NCBI RefSeq assembly: GCF_020215665.1
Contig: NZ_CP084061.1
Location: forward strand, 5,740,501 to 5,804,500
Reading direction: 5' to 3'
Origin: Blautia parvula
GTDB lineage: Bacteria; Bacillota; Clostridia; Lachnospirales; Lachnospiraceae
Length of the DNA: 64,000 bases
This document shows positions 7,989-16,438 of this stretch, piece after piece; position 1 is the first letter of the stretch; each line of letters begins with the position of its first letter. The position numbers and the translations under genes are program-made. The notes below the pieces were generated by a model, which saw nothing but the letters and a program-made list of their open reading frames with translations, searched no databases and was not told the DNA's origin.

Positions 7989-8831
7989 ATGAAAAGAAAT
8001 ACACAGAAAATTCTGGGAGAATATGAAGAACATTTGCTGTATCAGGAACGCAGCCAGAAGACTGTTGAGAAATACATCCGTGATCTGCGCGCCTTTTTTA
8101 CGTTTCTGGATGGGAAGAAAATGGACAAAGAAGCAGTTCTGAGATGGAAGGAAAAGCTGAGAGAAACTCATGCGCCTGTCAGTATTAATTCTATGCTGGC
8201 CGCTGTGAACAGCTATCTGGAATTTGCAGGTATGCCGCAGATGAAGGTAAAGCCGCTGAAAGTACAGAGGGAGATCTTTTCCAGACCGGAAAAAGAACTG
8301 ACCCGTGAGGAGTATGTGCGTCTTGTAAAAGCAGCAGATCAGAAGGGAAACAGAAGGCTCTCCCTTTTGCTGCAGGCTATCTGTGCGACGGGGATTCGTG
8401 TATCGGAGCTTCAGTACATTACGAAAGAAGCCCTGAGTACGGGACAGGCATTCGTAGCGTGTAAAGGAAAAAGCCGTACCGTTTTTCTGCACCGGGATTT
8501 ATGCCGCGCGCTTCGGAGTTACTGCAAAGAGACCGGTATTGAGAGCGGTCCCGTTTTCCGCACAAAAAGCGGCAGACCTCTGGACAGGAACAATATATGG
8601 AGAGATATGAAATCTCTGTGCCAAAGTGCCGGGGTGGAGCCGAAAAAGGTGTTTCCCCATAATCTGCGCCATCTGTTTGCAAAGGCTTATTATATGCTGG
8701 AGAAGGATTTGGTAAAACTGGCGGATTTATTAGGGCACGCAAATATTTCCACGACACGTATCTATACAATGGAAAGCGGAAGAGAACATTTAAGACAGCT
8801 TGAAATGATGAAGCTTGTTATCACTACATGA
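7989..8831 (+). CDS. Tyrosine recombinase, likely DNA invertase for the adjacent switch
   Basis: A 280-residue phage-integrase-family recombinase. The N-terminal SAM-like DNA-binding part (YEEHLLYQERSQKTVEKYIRDLRAFFTFL) is followed by the catalytic domain. That domain carries the first arginine in ATGIRVSEL, the HNLRH box (HxxR), LADLLGHANISTTRIYT with the second histidine, and the tyrosine nucleophile. The size fits Xer/RecV/FimB-type enzymes and it lacks the extra arm-binding domain of ICE integrases. Nine bases after its stop begins one of two perfect 18-bp inverted repeats, so its likely job is to flip the segment 8858-9131. It could also help element mobility, but the serine recombinase is better placed for that. 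Confidence 0.88.
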   Translation: MKRNTQKILGEYEEHLLYQERSQKTVEKYIRDLRAFFTFLDGKKMDKEAVLRWKEKLRETHAPVSINSMLAAVNSYLEFAGMPQMKVKPLKVQREIFSRPEKELTREEYVRLVKAADQKGNRRLSLLLQAICATGIRVSELQYITKEALSTGQAFVACKGKSRTVFLHRDLCRALRSYCKETGIESGPVFRTKSGRPLDRNNIWRDMKSLCQSAGVEPKKVFPHNLRHLFAKAYYMLEKDLVKLADLLGHANISTTRIYTMESGREHLRQLEMMKLVITT

Positions 8832-8839
8832 ATTGACTG

Positions 8840-8857
8840 CATAATGGTGATTATGCC
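8840..8857 (+). repeat. Left inverted repeat of putative inversion switch
   Basis: CATAATGGTGATTATGCC is perfectly repeated in inverse at 9132-9149. The repeat itself has recombinase-like half-sites, CATAAT and ATTATG, around an asymmetric 4-bp centre GGTG, so the two copies are oppositely polarised, as needed for inversion rather than deletion. Confidence 0.85.
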
Positions 8858-8993
8858 ATCATGCACCTGGAATCCTCAATGAAAGTTACATAGTGATATT
8901 CTAACATACCTGGTTAAGAAAAACAAATATTTGATCCGCCGGCTTATTTTCTGCCGGTTTTAGACGCCTGATGTATAAGAGAACATGGAAAAA

Positions 8994-9032
8994 AGACCGG
9001 AGCCGTTATTTTCCGCACACCGGTCTGCTTTT
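8994..9032. terminator. Terminator-like hairpin inside the putative switch
   Basis: AGACCGG (8994-9000) pairs with CCGGTCT (9020-9026), with an A run on the left and a T-rich run on the right, so it could act in both directions. A weaker hairpin CCGGC/GCCGG followed by TTTT sits at 8939-8961. Confidence 0.6.
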
Positions 9033-9081
9033 CATGTGTTTCTAAAACAATATGGCTGCATTTCTCAATGATAGAAAGAAC

Positions 9082-9109
9082 ATTACAGTTTTTGGGCATA
9101 TGATATAGA
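9082..9109 (+). promoter_or_regulatory. Candidate outward promoter in the switch
   Basis: ATTACA (9082-9087), a 16-bp spacer and TATAGA (9104-9109), preceded by TG to form an extended -10 (TGATATAGA). It reads rightwards across the right inverted repeat towards the gene at 9212. Confidence 0.5.
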
Positions 9110-9131
9110 ATGCTTTGAACTGTAATTTTAC

Positions 9132-9149
9132 GGCATAATCACCATTATG
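9132..9149 (-). repeat. Right inverted repeat of putative inversion switch
   Basis: GGCATAATCACCATTATG is the exact reverse complement of 8840-8857. It lies 62 bp upstream of the next start codon. Confidence 0.85.
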
Positions 9150-9211
9150 TACTCAACCCATAAATGAACAGATCACATAGGATAACCGACAGTACATAGG
9201 AGGATTGAGAA

Positions 9212-9604
9212 ATGAGAGGCGGAGATTTTTTTATTCATGTGGAGACCATCAGAGAGAATACGCCGAAAGGATGGATCATGAACCCCAATTATAGTGAAAT
9301 ACTCAGGTTTCATGATTTTGGGGACATGCTGCTGAAAATAAACACAGTTTTATCCTATCTGGAAAACAGCCGGGCAGGAGCTGCCGAACTGCCGGAGTTT
9401 CATTCCCTGCAGGATTCCGGATTTGGGAAAAAGGCAGCGTGCTTTTATCTTCTGCAGATATTCTGCACACAGCATAACAGCTGGCAGGGGCAGCTCAGGG
9501 GTGCGGACGGAAGGCAGAGGTATTTTAGAAGTGCGCTGGAAGCTCTGTGCATGATGGAGGAGGGAATCCGGGAGACAGCCAAGAGTTCTGAAAAGACGAA
9601 TTAG
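9212..9604 (+). CDS. Hypothetical protein, first gene behind the switch
   Basis: I do not recognise this 130-residue protein. It is predicted soluble, with no signal peptide or membrane segment. It has an acidic, mostly helical look: YSEILRFHDFGDMLLKINTVLSYLENS in the middle and a helix-rich end, RYFRSALEALCMMEEGIRETAKSSEKTN. The start has AGGAGG 7 bases upstream, so translation looks real. It is the first frame downstream of the invertible segment, with 113 bp before the alpha-xylosidase and no clear terminator between, so both may share the switch-controlled transcript. A regulator or small accessory protein is possible, but nothing in the sequence shows it. Confidence 0.65.
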   Translation: MRGGDFFIHVETIRENTPKGWIMNPNYSEILRFHDFGDMLLKINTVLSYLENSRAGAAELPEFHSLQDSGFGKKAACFYLLQIFCTQHNSWQGQLRGADGRQRYFRSALEALCMMEEGIRETAKSSEKTN

Positions 9605-9717
9605 TCATGGCAGTATCGCAAACTTGTAATGGAAAATCAAACAGGATAGCTTACAATGGAAATATCAGCAGAAGCGGAATAGGCAGCAGCTATGCATAGT
9701 TTGAAAGGAGATTGACA

Positions 9718-12084
9718 ATGCGGTTTACAGACGGATTATGGGAGTCGAGAAACGGATATAAGCTTCACAGGGCCCATTCCCTGTGGGAGTGGAGGGCAGA
9801 GAAGGATCAGGTGCATTTCATGGTGCCCTGTACGGAGATACGGTCACTCAGGGATACGATAGTCGGACCGGTCCTTCATTTTACCATCACTGCCCCGAAA
9901 GCGGACATACTGGCTGTCAAGGTCTATCATTTTACAGGCAAAAAGGAGTGCGGGCCATACTTTGACCTGGATGTTTCCAATCGGGAGATGGAAGTATGCG
10001 AGAAGGAGCAGGAGATCACTGTAACTAACGGCAGAATGAAAGCAGTGGTAAGGAAAACTGGAGATTTTGGGATCGCTTTTTATTTCGACGGACGTTTCCT
10101 TACAAGATGCGGGGAAAAGGGAACGGCTTATGTCACAGACGCGGAATATGAGGCAGATAAGCTGTGTGACTATAATGGAAGAAACGGCAGAAGCAGCCAA
10201 AACGAAAACTATATTCGGGAAATGCTGAGTCTGGATGTGGGAGAATATATCTACGGCCTGGGAGAGCGCTTTACTTCCTGTATCAGGAACGGGCAGTCTG
10301 TTGACTGCTGGAACCGTGACGGGGGTTCCAACGGAAATCAGGCTTATAAGAATATTCCCTTTTATCTGTCCAGCAAAAGCTACGGTGTATTTGTAAATAC
10401 CCCTGCCAGAGTGGGCTTTGAGGTGGCCAATGTGAGTGTGCGCCACGTGGAGATCGCAGTGCAGGAGGAGGAACTGGAGTATATGGTGATCGGGGGCAGC
10501 GAACCGAAAGAGGTTCTGTCAAATTACACGGCCCTCACGGGAAGGACACCGATTCCCCCTGCCTGGACCTACGGCCTGTGGCTCTCCACAAGCTGGATGC
10601 CGGATTCAGACGCGCAGATCACACTGGATACCATTGACAAGATGAAAGAATATGACATTCCACTGTCCGTGTTTCATTTTGACGCGCGCTGGATGGATGA
10701 TTTTAAATGCTGTGATTTTGTCTGGTCAAAACGGTTCGGGGATGCCAAAAAGCTGCTGGATGCCATCCATGAAAGAGGCGTGAAGGTCTGTGTGTGGATC
10801 AACCCATATATAAGCCAGGAGTCTTATCTGTTCCGGGAGGGTAAAGACAAGGGTTACTTTTTGAAGACAAAGGATGGGGATGTGTGGCAGTCCGATAACT
10901 GGATGTCAGGGATCGCAATTGTGGATTTTACAAATCCTGAAGCGGTACGCTGGTATCAAAGCAAACTGGGAGCCCTGCTGGATATGGGAGTGGATGCACT
11001 GAAGACGGATTTCGGAGAGCGGATTCCAACGAATGTGGTCTATTTTGACGGTTCAGATCCTGCGAAAATGCATAATTATTATCCCTATCTCTATAATCAG
11101 GCGGTTTATGAGCTGATTCAGGAGAAGAAGGGGGAGGGATGCGTATTTTCCAGATCTGCTACGGCCGGAACCCAGAAATTCCCCTTTAACTGGGGCGGGG
11201 ATAATGAAGCTTCCTATATTTCCATGGCGGAAAGTCTGAGGGGCGGTCTGTCACTCTGCCAGTCAGGGTACGGGTATTGGGCCCACGATATCAGCGGATT
11301 CTGCAGGACAGCAACACCGGACCTGTATAAACGATGGGTGCAGTTCGGAATGCTGTCCACGCACAGCAGGCTTCACGGGGAGCAGAGCTACCGGGCACCC
11401 TGGTATTTTGACGAGGAGTCCTGCAGGGTACTGAAGGCGTTTACGAACCTGAAATGCAGGCTGATGCCTTATCTGTACAGCGGAAGTGTGCAGGTATTGG
11501 AGGAGGGAGTTCCCCTGATGAGGGCCATGATGCTGGAGTTCCCACAGTGTCCCACTTCTCTGCATCTGGAGCGCCAGTATATGCTTGGAAGTGACCTTTT
11601 GGCTGCCCCTATTTTCAATGAAGAGGGCCAGGCGGAGTTTTTCCTGCCGGGAAATGGGTGCTGGACCAATTATCTGGACGGCGAAATCCTGGAGGGCGGC
11701 AAGTGGTACAGACGGAATTATGATTATTTCCATATGCCGCTGTTTGTCCGTCCGGGAACCATTCTCCCGGTGGGCGCAGAGGAGGATACTCCGGTCTATG
11801 ATTACGCGGATGGGGTGACGTTTCAATTGTATGAAATACCCGAAGCGTTTGAAAAGGACTGCAGGGTCTATAATACCTCAGGGGAGCCGGTCCTTAAGCT
11901 GAATGTGAAACGCATGGGAGAAAATATAACATTGGAGCTGCAGGGGCAGGCAGAACATGTCTTTGTACAGCTCATGCATGTCAATGACATCAGATGTGAC
12001 GGGGAAGTACGGAGAGAGAAATGTGAAAATGGTATCCGCTTCGAGATGCGGGAAGGTATCCTGGAATTTGCATTGCAATCATAA
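9718..12084 (+). CDS. yicI: GH31 alpha-xylosidase (YicI-like)
   Basis: A 788-residue cytoplasmic glycoside hydrolase of family 31, predicted to release alpha-linked xylose from xyloglucan fragments such as isoprimeverose. It closely follows the E. coli YicI pattern. The nucleophile aspartate is in DALKTDFGERIPTNVVYFDG (about residue 431) and the acid/base aspartate in NWGGDNEASY (about 495); SMAESLRGGLS, WAHDISGF and HSRLHGEQSYRAPW are also present. The open frame starts at a TTG (9712), but the ATG at 9718 has AAAGGAG 7 bases before it. No signal peptide, so the substrate must be imported. No xyloside transporter lies beside it on the element. Confidence 0.92.
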   Translation: MRFTDGLWESRNGYKLHRAHSLWEWRAEKDQVHFMVPCTEIRSLRDTIVGPVLHFTITAPKADILAVKVYHFTGKKECGPYFDLDVSNREMEVCEKEQEITVTNGRMKAVVRKTGDFGIAFYFDGRFLTRCGEKGTAYVTDAEYEADKLCDYNGRNGRSSQNENYIREMLSLDVGEYIYGLGERFTSCIRNGQSVDCWNRDGGSNGNQAYKNIPFYLSSKSYGVFVNTPARVGFEVANVSVRHVEIAVQEEELEYMVIGGSEPKEVLSNYTALTGRTPIPPAWTYGLWLSTSWMPDSDAQITLDTIDKMKEYDIPLSVFHFDARWMDDFKCCDFVWSKRFGDAKKLLDAIHERGVKVCVWINPYISQESYLFREGKDKGYFLKTKDGDVWQSDNWMSGIAIVDFTNPEAVRWYQSKLGALLDMGVDALKTDFGERIPTNVVYFDGSDPAKMHNYYPYLYNQAVYELIQEKKGEGCVFSRSATAGTQKFPFNWGGDNEASYISMAESLRGGLSLCQSGYGYWAHDISGFCRTATPDLYKRWVQFGMLSTHSRLHGEQSYRAPWYFDEESCRVLKAFTNLKCRLMPYLYSGSVQVLEEGVPLMRAMMLEFPQCPTSLHLERQYMLGSDLLAAPIFNEEGQAEFFLPGNGCWTNYLDGEILEGGKWYRRNYDYFHMPLFVRPGTILPVGAEEDTPVYDYADGVTFQLYEIPEAFEKDCRVYNTSGEPVLKLNVKRMGENITLELQGQAEHVFVQLMHVNDIRCDGEVRREKCENGIRFEMREGILEFALQS

Positions 12085-12149
12085 CCGCAATCGTTTATAA
12101 TGAAAACAGTTATATAAGCTCATAATATGGTTGAGCGTTTCTACCAACT

Positions 12150-12206
12150 GCCGTAAATAGTTGATTATAATTCTTTGGATTATAGTCATCTGTTTACGGC
12201 TTTTTT
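12150..12206 (+). terminator. Intrinsic terminator after alpha-xylosidase
   Basis: A long stem starts with GCCGTAAA (12150-12157) pairing with TTTACGGC (12193-12200), with an inner GATTATAAT/ATTATAGTC pairing, followed by six T. It separates the alpha-xylosidase from the CAT-like gene. Confidence 0.8.
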
Positions 12207-12265
12207 ATTCATGCAGCAGAAAGTCCGCCGGGCGTACTTTTGGTGCTTTATTTCAGGAGGTATTT

Positions 12266-12916
12266 ATGGAAAGAAAAAAACGAATTTTAAAGGATTACAA
12301 ACGGGAAAGCCACTTTGATTATTTCAACAGTTTATCTTACCCGTACGTGGGAGTAACAGTCAATGTTGAGATAACAGATTTATTAAAAAAGGTTAAGGCA
12401 GAGAAACTGCCCTTTTTTCTCACGTTCTGCTACTGCGTGTCAAAGGCGGCAAACGGTGTCCCTGAATTCAGGCAGCGTATTGTAAATAACAGTATTGTAG
12501 AATATGAATCCTGCAGAACGTCACACACAGTGGCATTGGAGGATGGAACATACTGCTACTGTACTCTGGAAAGCAGTATGCCGTTTCCTGATTATCTGGA
12601 CTACGCTGTACGGGCGCAGGAAGCGGCAAAAAGCGAGAGGAGTATTGAGGAGGACAGGGAGGAGAGCAATGACAAAATATTTATCTCAACGCTTCCCTGG
12701 CTGACCTACACCTCGTTTATTCAGCCTGTCCCCATTCCTGCGGACAGCAATCCGAGGATCACCTGGGGAAAGTATTACAAACAGGAGGAAAAAGTCCTGA
12801 TGCCAGTATCCGTGCTGTGTAACCATGCTCTGGTTGACGGAAAACATATGGCTGATTTTTATGAGGCTCTTGACAGGGAAATCTGCGCAGTCTGCGGGCC
12901 GGTATCACTTCTCTGA
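12266..12916 (+). CDS. CatA-like (chloramphenicol acetyltransferase fold) O-acetyltransferase
   Basis: A 216-residue protein with the length and layout of trimeric chloramphenicol acetyltransferases. It has the early SHFDYFNSLSYPYVGVTVNVEIT strand, LPFFLTFCYCVSKAANGVPEFRQRI, and the catalytic histidine motif NHALVDGKHMADFYEAL near residue 190 (HxxxDG). The frame is open further upstream, but that part overlaps the terminator; the ATG at 12266 has AGGAGG 5 bases before it. Family members can acetylate chloramphenicol, but many CatA-like proteins in gut Firmicutes give no resistance. Here the gene lies in nucleoside cargo, so a metabolic or detoxifying role is equally possible. It converges on the gntR-type gene. 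Confidence 0.85.
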   Translation: MERKKRILKDYKRESHFDYFNSLSYPYVGVTVNVEITDLLKKVKAEKLPFFLTFCYCVSKAANGVPEFRQRIVNNSIVEYESCRTSHTVALEDGTYCYCTLESSMPFPDYLDYAVRAQEAAKSERSIEEDREESNDKIFISTLPWLTYTSFIQPVPIPADSNPRITWGKYYKQEEKVLMPVSVLCNHALVDGKHMADFYEALDREICAVCGPVSLL

Positions 12917-12955
12917 GCTGTTTCTGGCCTCTGGGTCTGTTTCCGGTTTCTGAGT

Positions 12956-13717
12956 CTATTTTCGGAAAGTCAGTACCAGGTTGCAGGATTCCAGAGGGAT
13001 ATAGTGCTTGGAAGCTACCAGGGTGAGGCCGGAGTCATCGTACAGATTTTCCTGTATCATCAGAAATGTATTTTTTTCGGACAGCCTGTATTTCTGGGCC
13101 GTGAAGTTGCCTGTGTCTGATCCTCTCAGATTCAGAGTGGAGGAGACAGCATGGCTGTATACATCCTTGTTCAGAAATTGTGTCAGGCTGTCCGTGTCTG
13201 TAAAGTCAATATTGAACCTGGTAACTGTCTCGATAGGGATAAAGCTGAGGGAGTAGGCAAATGTGCTTCCCGGCTGGTCTTTATACCACCGGTCAATAAT
13301 GGCGACTACAGGGGTTTTCCTGCCGATGATATTGCTGATAAAATCCGTGGGAGGTTCCAGGCGGTATTCTGTCTCCGTCTCTGTTATGGTCTGGCCGCAT
13401 TGGAACACAGGATTGCATAGATTGGTGAAGTCTTTTACAGGCGCCTTCTTTGTTTCCTGTACAAAATTACCCTTTCCCTGTACGTTGTGGATCAGTCCGT
13501 CTTCTCTGAGCAGAGCCAGTGCCTGGCGGAGTGTCATACGGCTCACCCCCATCTTTTTAGACAGGTCCGGCTCGCTGGGGAGCTGTGATCCCCTGGGATA
13601 TTCTCCGCTCAGAATCTGGGCATAGAGCTGATCATAGACCTTTACATGCTTCAATTTTCTTGATTTTTCTTCGGACATTCCTGTTTTGGGAACCTTGTTG
13701 TCTAGTGGTTCATTCAT
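12956..13717 (-). CDS. GntR-family (HutC-type) regulator of the nucleoside operon
   Basis: A 253-residue regulator with an N-terminal winged helix (KVYDQLYAQILSGEYPRGSQLPSEPDLSKKMGVSRMTLRQALALLREDGLIHNVQGKGNFV, about residues 27-86) and a C-terminal UTRA ligand domain. The frame opens at a TTG (13738), but the ATG at 13717 has GGAGG 8 bases upstream. It is divergent from udp and the nucleoside genes across a 355-bp gap that holds palindromic sites over the operon promoter. It is therefore probably the repressor of nucleoside uptake and salvage, sensing a nucleoside or sugar phosphate. The effector is inferred from context only. Confidence 0.9.
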   Translation of the reverse strand: MNEPLDNKVPKTGMSEEKSRKLKHVKVYDQLYAQILSGEYPRGSQLPSEPDLSKKMGVSRMTLRQALALLREDGLIHNVQGKGNFVQETKKAPVKDFTNLCNPVFQCGQTITETETEYRLEPPTDFISNIIGRKTPVVAIIDRWYKDQPGSTFAYSLSFIPIETVTRFNIDFTDTDSLTQFLNKDVYSHAVSSTLNLRGSDTGNFTAQKYRLSEKNTFLMIQENLYDDSGLTLVASKHYIPLESCNLVLTFRK

Positions 13718-13997
13718 ATCATTCTCCTCCGTCGGCAATATGGTAATATCAAAATAAGATATGACAATTATACAACTTTACATTATATTAGTCAATTTGA
13801 AAACATGTACTGATTATTCAGTCAGATCTGGGTATACTGCTATGTGCTCTGCATCCTGCACTGGCTCTACACTAGGTCTGTAAAGAGTAACATGTCTAAT
13901 ATTTGACGGATAAATGTAAGCACCTTAACAGATGAAGTTGTAATATATGCACAAAATTAGCGGATAAATATTGTATATATTATGCATAGTAATTTGA

Positions 13998-14048
13998 TTG
14001 ACAGAAAATTATACAAGTGGTAATATACATGTATAGAAAAAATATACA
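13998..14048 (+). promoter_or_regulatory. Nucleoside operon promoter with overlapping GntR-type operators
   Basis: TTGACA (13998-14003), a 17-bp spacer and TAATAT (14021-14026) form a good promoter 46 bp before udp. The -10 overlaps a perfect 12-bp palindrome TATACATGTATA (14024-14035), and TGTATA-N7-TATACA follows (14030-14048). Such AT-rich TATAC dyads are typical of GntR/HutC operators. The rest of the 355-bp gap (13718-13997) is AT-rich, with an AATTATACAA motif at about 13768 repeated near the promoter (14007-14016), but no gene. Confidence 0.7.
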
Positions 14049-14072
14049 GGTACAAACAAGGAGGAAATACAT

Positions 14073-14840
14073 ATGAATTACGCAGAAGAGGGTGTGCAGT
14101 ATCATCTGAATATAAGGAAAGGGGATGTGGGAAGATATGTGCTTCTTCCGGGAGACCCTAAGAGATGCAGTAAGATCGCGGCATACTTTGACAACCCTGT
14201 ACTGGTGGCAGACAGCAGAGAATATGTGACATATACGGGATATCTGGACGGAGAAAAAGTCAGCGTCACATCAACGGGAATCGGCGGGCCGTCAGCGTCC
14301 ATCGCCATGGAAGAACTTGTAAAGAGCGGGGCAGATACCTTCATCCGTGTGGGCACATGCGGCGGTATGGATGTAAATGTAAAGGGCGGAGACATTGTGG
14401 TTGCCACAGGCGCCATCCGCATGGAAGGTACCAGCAAAGAATATGCCCCCATTGAATACCCGGCGGTCGCTGATTTCGGCGTGGCCAACGCGCTGGTAAA
14501 AGCAGCCCAAAACTGCGGATATGAGTATCACGCAGGAGTTGTGGAGTGCAAGGATGCATTTTACGGACAGCATGAGCCGGAGACAAAGCCGGTCAGCTAC
14601 GAATTGATGAACAAATGGGAGGCATGGCTGAGACTTGGCTGCAAGGCTTCAGAGATGGAGTCGGCCGCACTGTTTGTGGTTGCCAACTACCTGAGAGTGC
14701 GCTGCGGTTCCAATTTCCTGGTAGTAGCCAATCAGGAACGTGAGAAACAGGGGCTTTCCAATCCGGTGGTCCATGATACGGATGCTGCTATCAAGGTGGC
14801 TGTGGAAGCGCTGAGAATATTGATCCGGGAAGATAAATAA
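14073..14840 (+). CDS. udp: Uridine phosphorylase
   Basis: A 255-residue cytoplasmic nucleoside phosphorylase that splits uridine with phosphate into uracil and ribose-1-phosphate. Visible signatures are [14 protein letters not shown] (phosphate site), [25 protein letters not shown], and the C-terminal [20 protein letters not shown]. The start has AAGGAGG at the correct spacing. It opens an eight-gene operon (udp-nupOPQN-deoB-deoC-cdd). Together these genes take in nucleosides, deaminate cytidine, phosphorolyse pyrimidine nucleosides, and feed the pentose phosphate to deoB and deoC. Confidence 0.95.
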   Translation: MNYAEEGVQYHLNIRKGDVGRYVLLPGDPKRCSKIAAYFDNPVLVADSREYVTYTGYLDGEKVSVTSTGIGGPSASIAMEELVKSGADTFIRVGTCGGMDVNVKGGDIVVATGAIRMEGTSKEYAPIEYPAVADFGVANALVKAAQNCGYEYHAGVVECKDAFYGQHEPETKPVSYELMNKWEAWLRLGCKASEMESAALFVVANYLRVRCGSNFLVVANQEREKQGLSNPVVHDTDAAIKVAVEALRILIREDK

Positions 14841-14905
14841 CGCAGAAGGCTGGAATCCCACACAAGAGAGGGGAGAGGCTGAAACACGGCGGAGGAGGTT
14901 TTTAA

Positions 14906-16438
14906 GTGGAGCAGTATGTAATTGAAATGGAACATATCACCAAGGAATTCGGCAGTTTCAAGGCAAATGACGACATTACGCTGAAACTGAAAAAAGGTGA
15001 GATTCACGCGCTGCTGGGCGAAAACGGTGCAGGAAAGTCCACCCTGATGAGTGTACTGTTCGGGCTGTACCAGCCGGAGCAGGGAACGATCAGGATGAAC
15101 GGAAAGCCTGTGACAATCAATAACCCGAACGATGCCAATGCGCTGGGAATCGGAATGGTACATCAGCATTTTAAACTGGTACATAATTTTACGGTGCTGG
15201 AGAGCATCGTGCTCGGACATGAATCGGTAAAACACCGTTTTCTGAAAATGGATGAGGCCAGAAAAAAGGTGGTGGAGCTGAGCGAACGCTATAAGTTTAA
15301 AATTGACCCTGACGCTTTGATCAGCGATATCACGGTGGGAATGCAGCAGAGAGTGGAAATCTTAAAAATGCTCTACTGCGATAATGATGTCCTCATCTTT
15401 GACGAACCCACCGCTGTGCTGACACCCCAGGAGATCGATGAGCTTATGAAAGTCATGAAACAGTTGGTATCCGAAGGAAAATCCATTCTGTTCATCACAC
15501 ACAAGCTGGCTGAGATAAAGGCGGTGGCAGACCGCTGTACCGTACTTAGAAAAGGACGCTGTATCGGAACCATTGATGTGGCAGGTGCCAGCAAGGAGGA
15601 GATGTCCGAAATGATGGTAGGCCGCAAAGTGGACTTTGTCGTGGAGAAGAAAGAAATGAAGCCTCTGGGAACAGCGCTCTCGGTTCGTGATATGACGATC
15701 CGCTCCAAACGTACAGGCAAAAATGTGGTGGACCATGTATCCTTTGAGGTGAAGAAGGGAGAGATCGTCTGCATTGCAGGAATTGACGGCAATGGCCAGT
15801 CAGAGCTTGTCTACGGGATCACCGGGCTTATGGGGATCGACGAGGGTCAGGTGTTTCTGAATGGTAAGGATATCACAAAAGAAAGTATCCGCAGAAAATG
15901 TCTGGACGGTGTGGCCCATATTCCTGAGGACAGGCACAAGCATGGAATGGTTCTGGATTACACACTGAAGGAGAATCTGATCCTCCAGAATTATTACACC
16001 CCGCAGTTTGATAAGCATGGATTTTTAAGATTTGATGAAATCGACAAATATGCGGAGAAGCTCATAGAGCGTTATGATATCAGAAGTGCCCACGGCGCGG
16101 AGTCCATTGCCAGAGGCATGTCAGGCGGCAATCAGCAGAAGGCAGTGATCGCCAGGGAGCTGGACAGAAACCCGGAGATCGTGATCGCGGTCCAGCCGGT
16201 CCGCGGCCTTGATGTGGGGGCCATAGAATATATACACAGACAGATCATAGCACAGAGAGATGCCGGGAAAGCAGTTCTTTTAGTATCCTTTGAGCTGGAT
16301 GAGGTCATGAATGTCAGTGACAGGATACTTGTCATGTATGAAGGGAAGATTGTTGCGGATGTGAAGCCGGAAGATGTGACGATCCAGGAACTGGGGCTTT
16401 ATATGGCCGGAACAGGAAAGGGGGATGCAGCATGTTAA
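14906..16438 (+). CDS. nupO: Nucleoside ABC transporter, ATP-binding protein
   Basis: A 510-residue duplicated ABC ATPase like B. subtilis NupO (YufO), which energises nucleoside import. The first domain has Walker A GENGAGKSTL, signature SDITVGMQQRVEIL and Walker B VLIFDEPTAVL. The second has a degenerate Walker A (GIDGNGQSEL), signature ARGMSGGNQQK, and Walker B IVIAVQPVRGLD lacking the usual DEP. That asymmetry is normal in this family. The start is GTG with a GGAGGAGG site upstream. It overlaps the next permease gene by 7 bases. Confidence 0.93.
   Translation: MEQYVIEMEHITKEFGSFKANDDITLKLKKGEIHALLGENGAGKSTLMSVLFGLYQPEQGTIRMNGKPVTINNPNDANALGIGMVHQHFKLVHNFTVLESIVLGHESVKHRFLKMDEARKKVVELSERYKFKIDPDALISDITVGMQQRVEILKMLYCDNDVLIFDEPTAVLTPQEIDELMKVMKQLVSEGKSILFITHKLAEIKAVADRCTVLRKGRCIGTIDVAGASKEEMSEMMVGRKVDFVVEKKEMKPLGTALSVRDMTIRSKRTGKNVVDHVSFEVKKGEIVCIAGIDGNGQSELVYGITGLMGIDEGQVFLNGKDITKESIRRKCLDGVAHIPEDRHKHGMVLDYTLKENLILQNYYTPQFDKHGFLRFDEIDKYAEKLIERYDIRSAHGAESIARGMSGGNQQKAVIARELDRNPEIVIAVQPVRGLDVGAIEYIHRQIIAQRDAGKAVLLVSFELDEVMNVSDRILVMYEGKIVADVKPEDVTIQELGLYMAGTGKGDAAC

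Larger units (their letters stand above)
8858..9131. other. Putative invertible 274-bp regulatory segment (phase switch)
   Basis: A non-coding segment enclosed by perfect 18-bp inverted repeats and adjacent to a tyrosine recombinase gene. In the orientation seen it holds two terminator-like hairpins (8939-8961 and 8994-9032), then a promoter-like pair near the right end reading out towards 9212. A weaker extended -10 (TAGAAT, complement of 8898-8903) reads the other way near the left end. Inversion would exchange which promoter faces the downstream genes. This is inferred from sequence; the other orientation has not been seen. Confidence 0.75.

Noticed and set aside
7989-8831. Tyrosine recombinase as the element's integrase
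   Set aside because: It lies 76 bp inside attL next to perfect inverted repeats and has no arm-binding domain; the serine recombinase abuts attR and core symmetry fits it better. A secondary role cannot be excluded.
12161-12265. Longer amino end for the CAT-like gene
   Set aside because: It would overlap the terminator at 12150-12206 and adds 35 hydrophobic, unrelated residues; the ATG at 12266 has an AGGAGG site and fits the family length.
12266-12916. Firm chloramphenicol resistance gene
   Set aside because: The fold and HALVDG motif fit, but sequence similarity to true CatA is only partial and many such homologues give no resistance; left as CatA-like.
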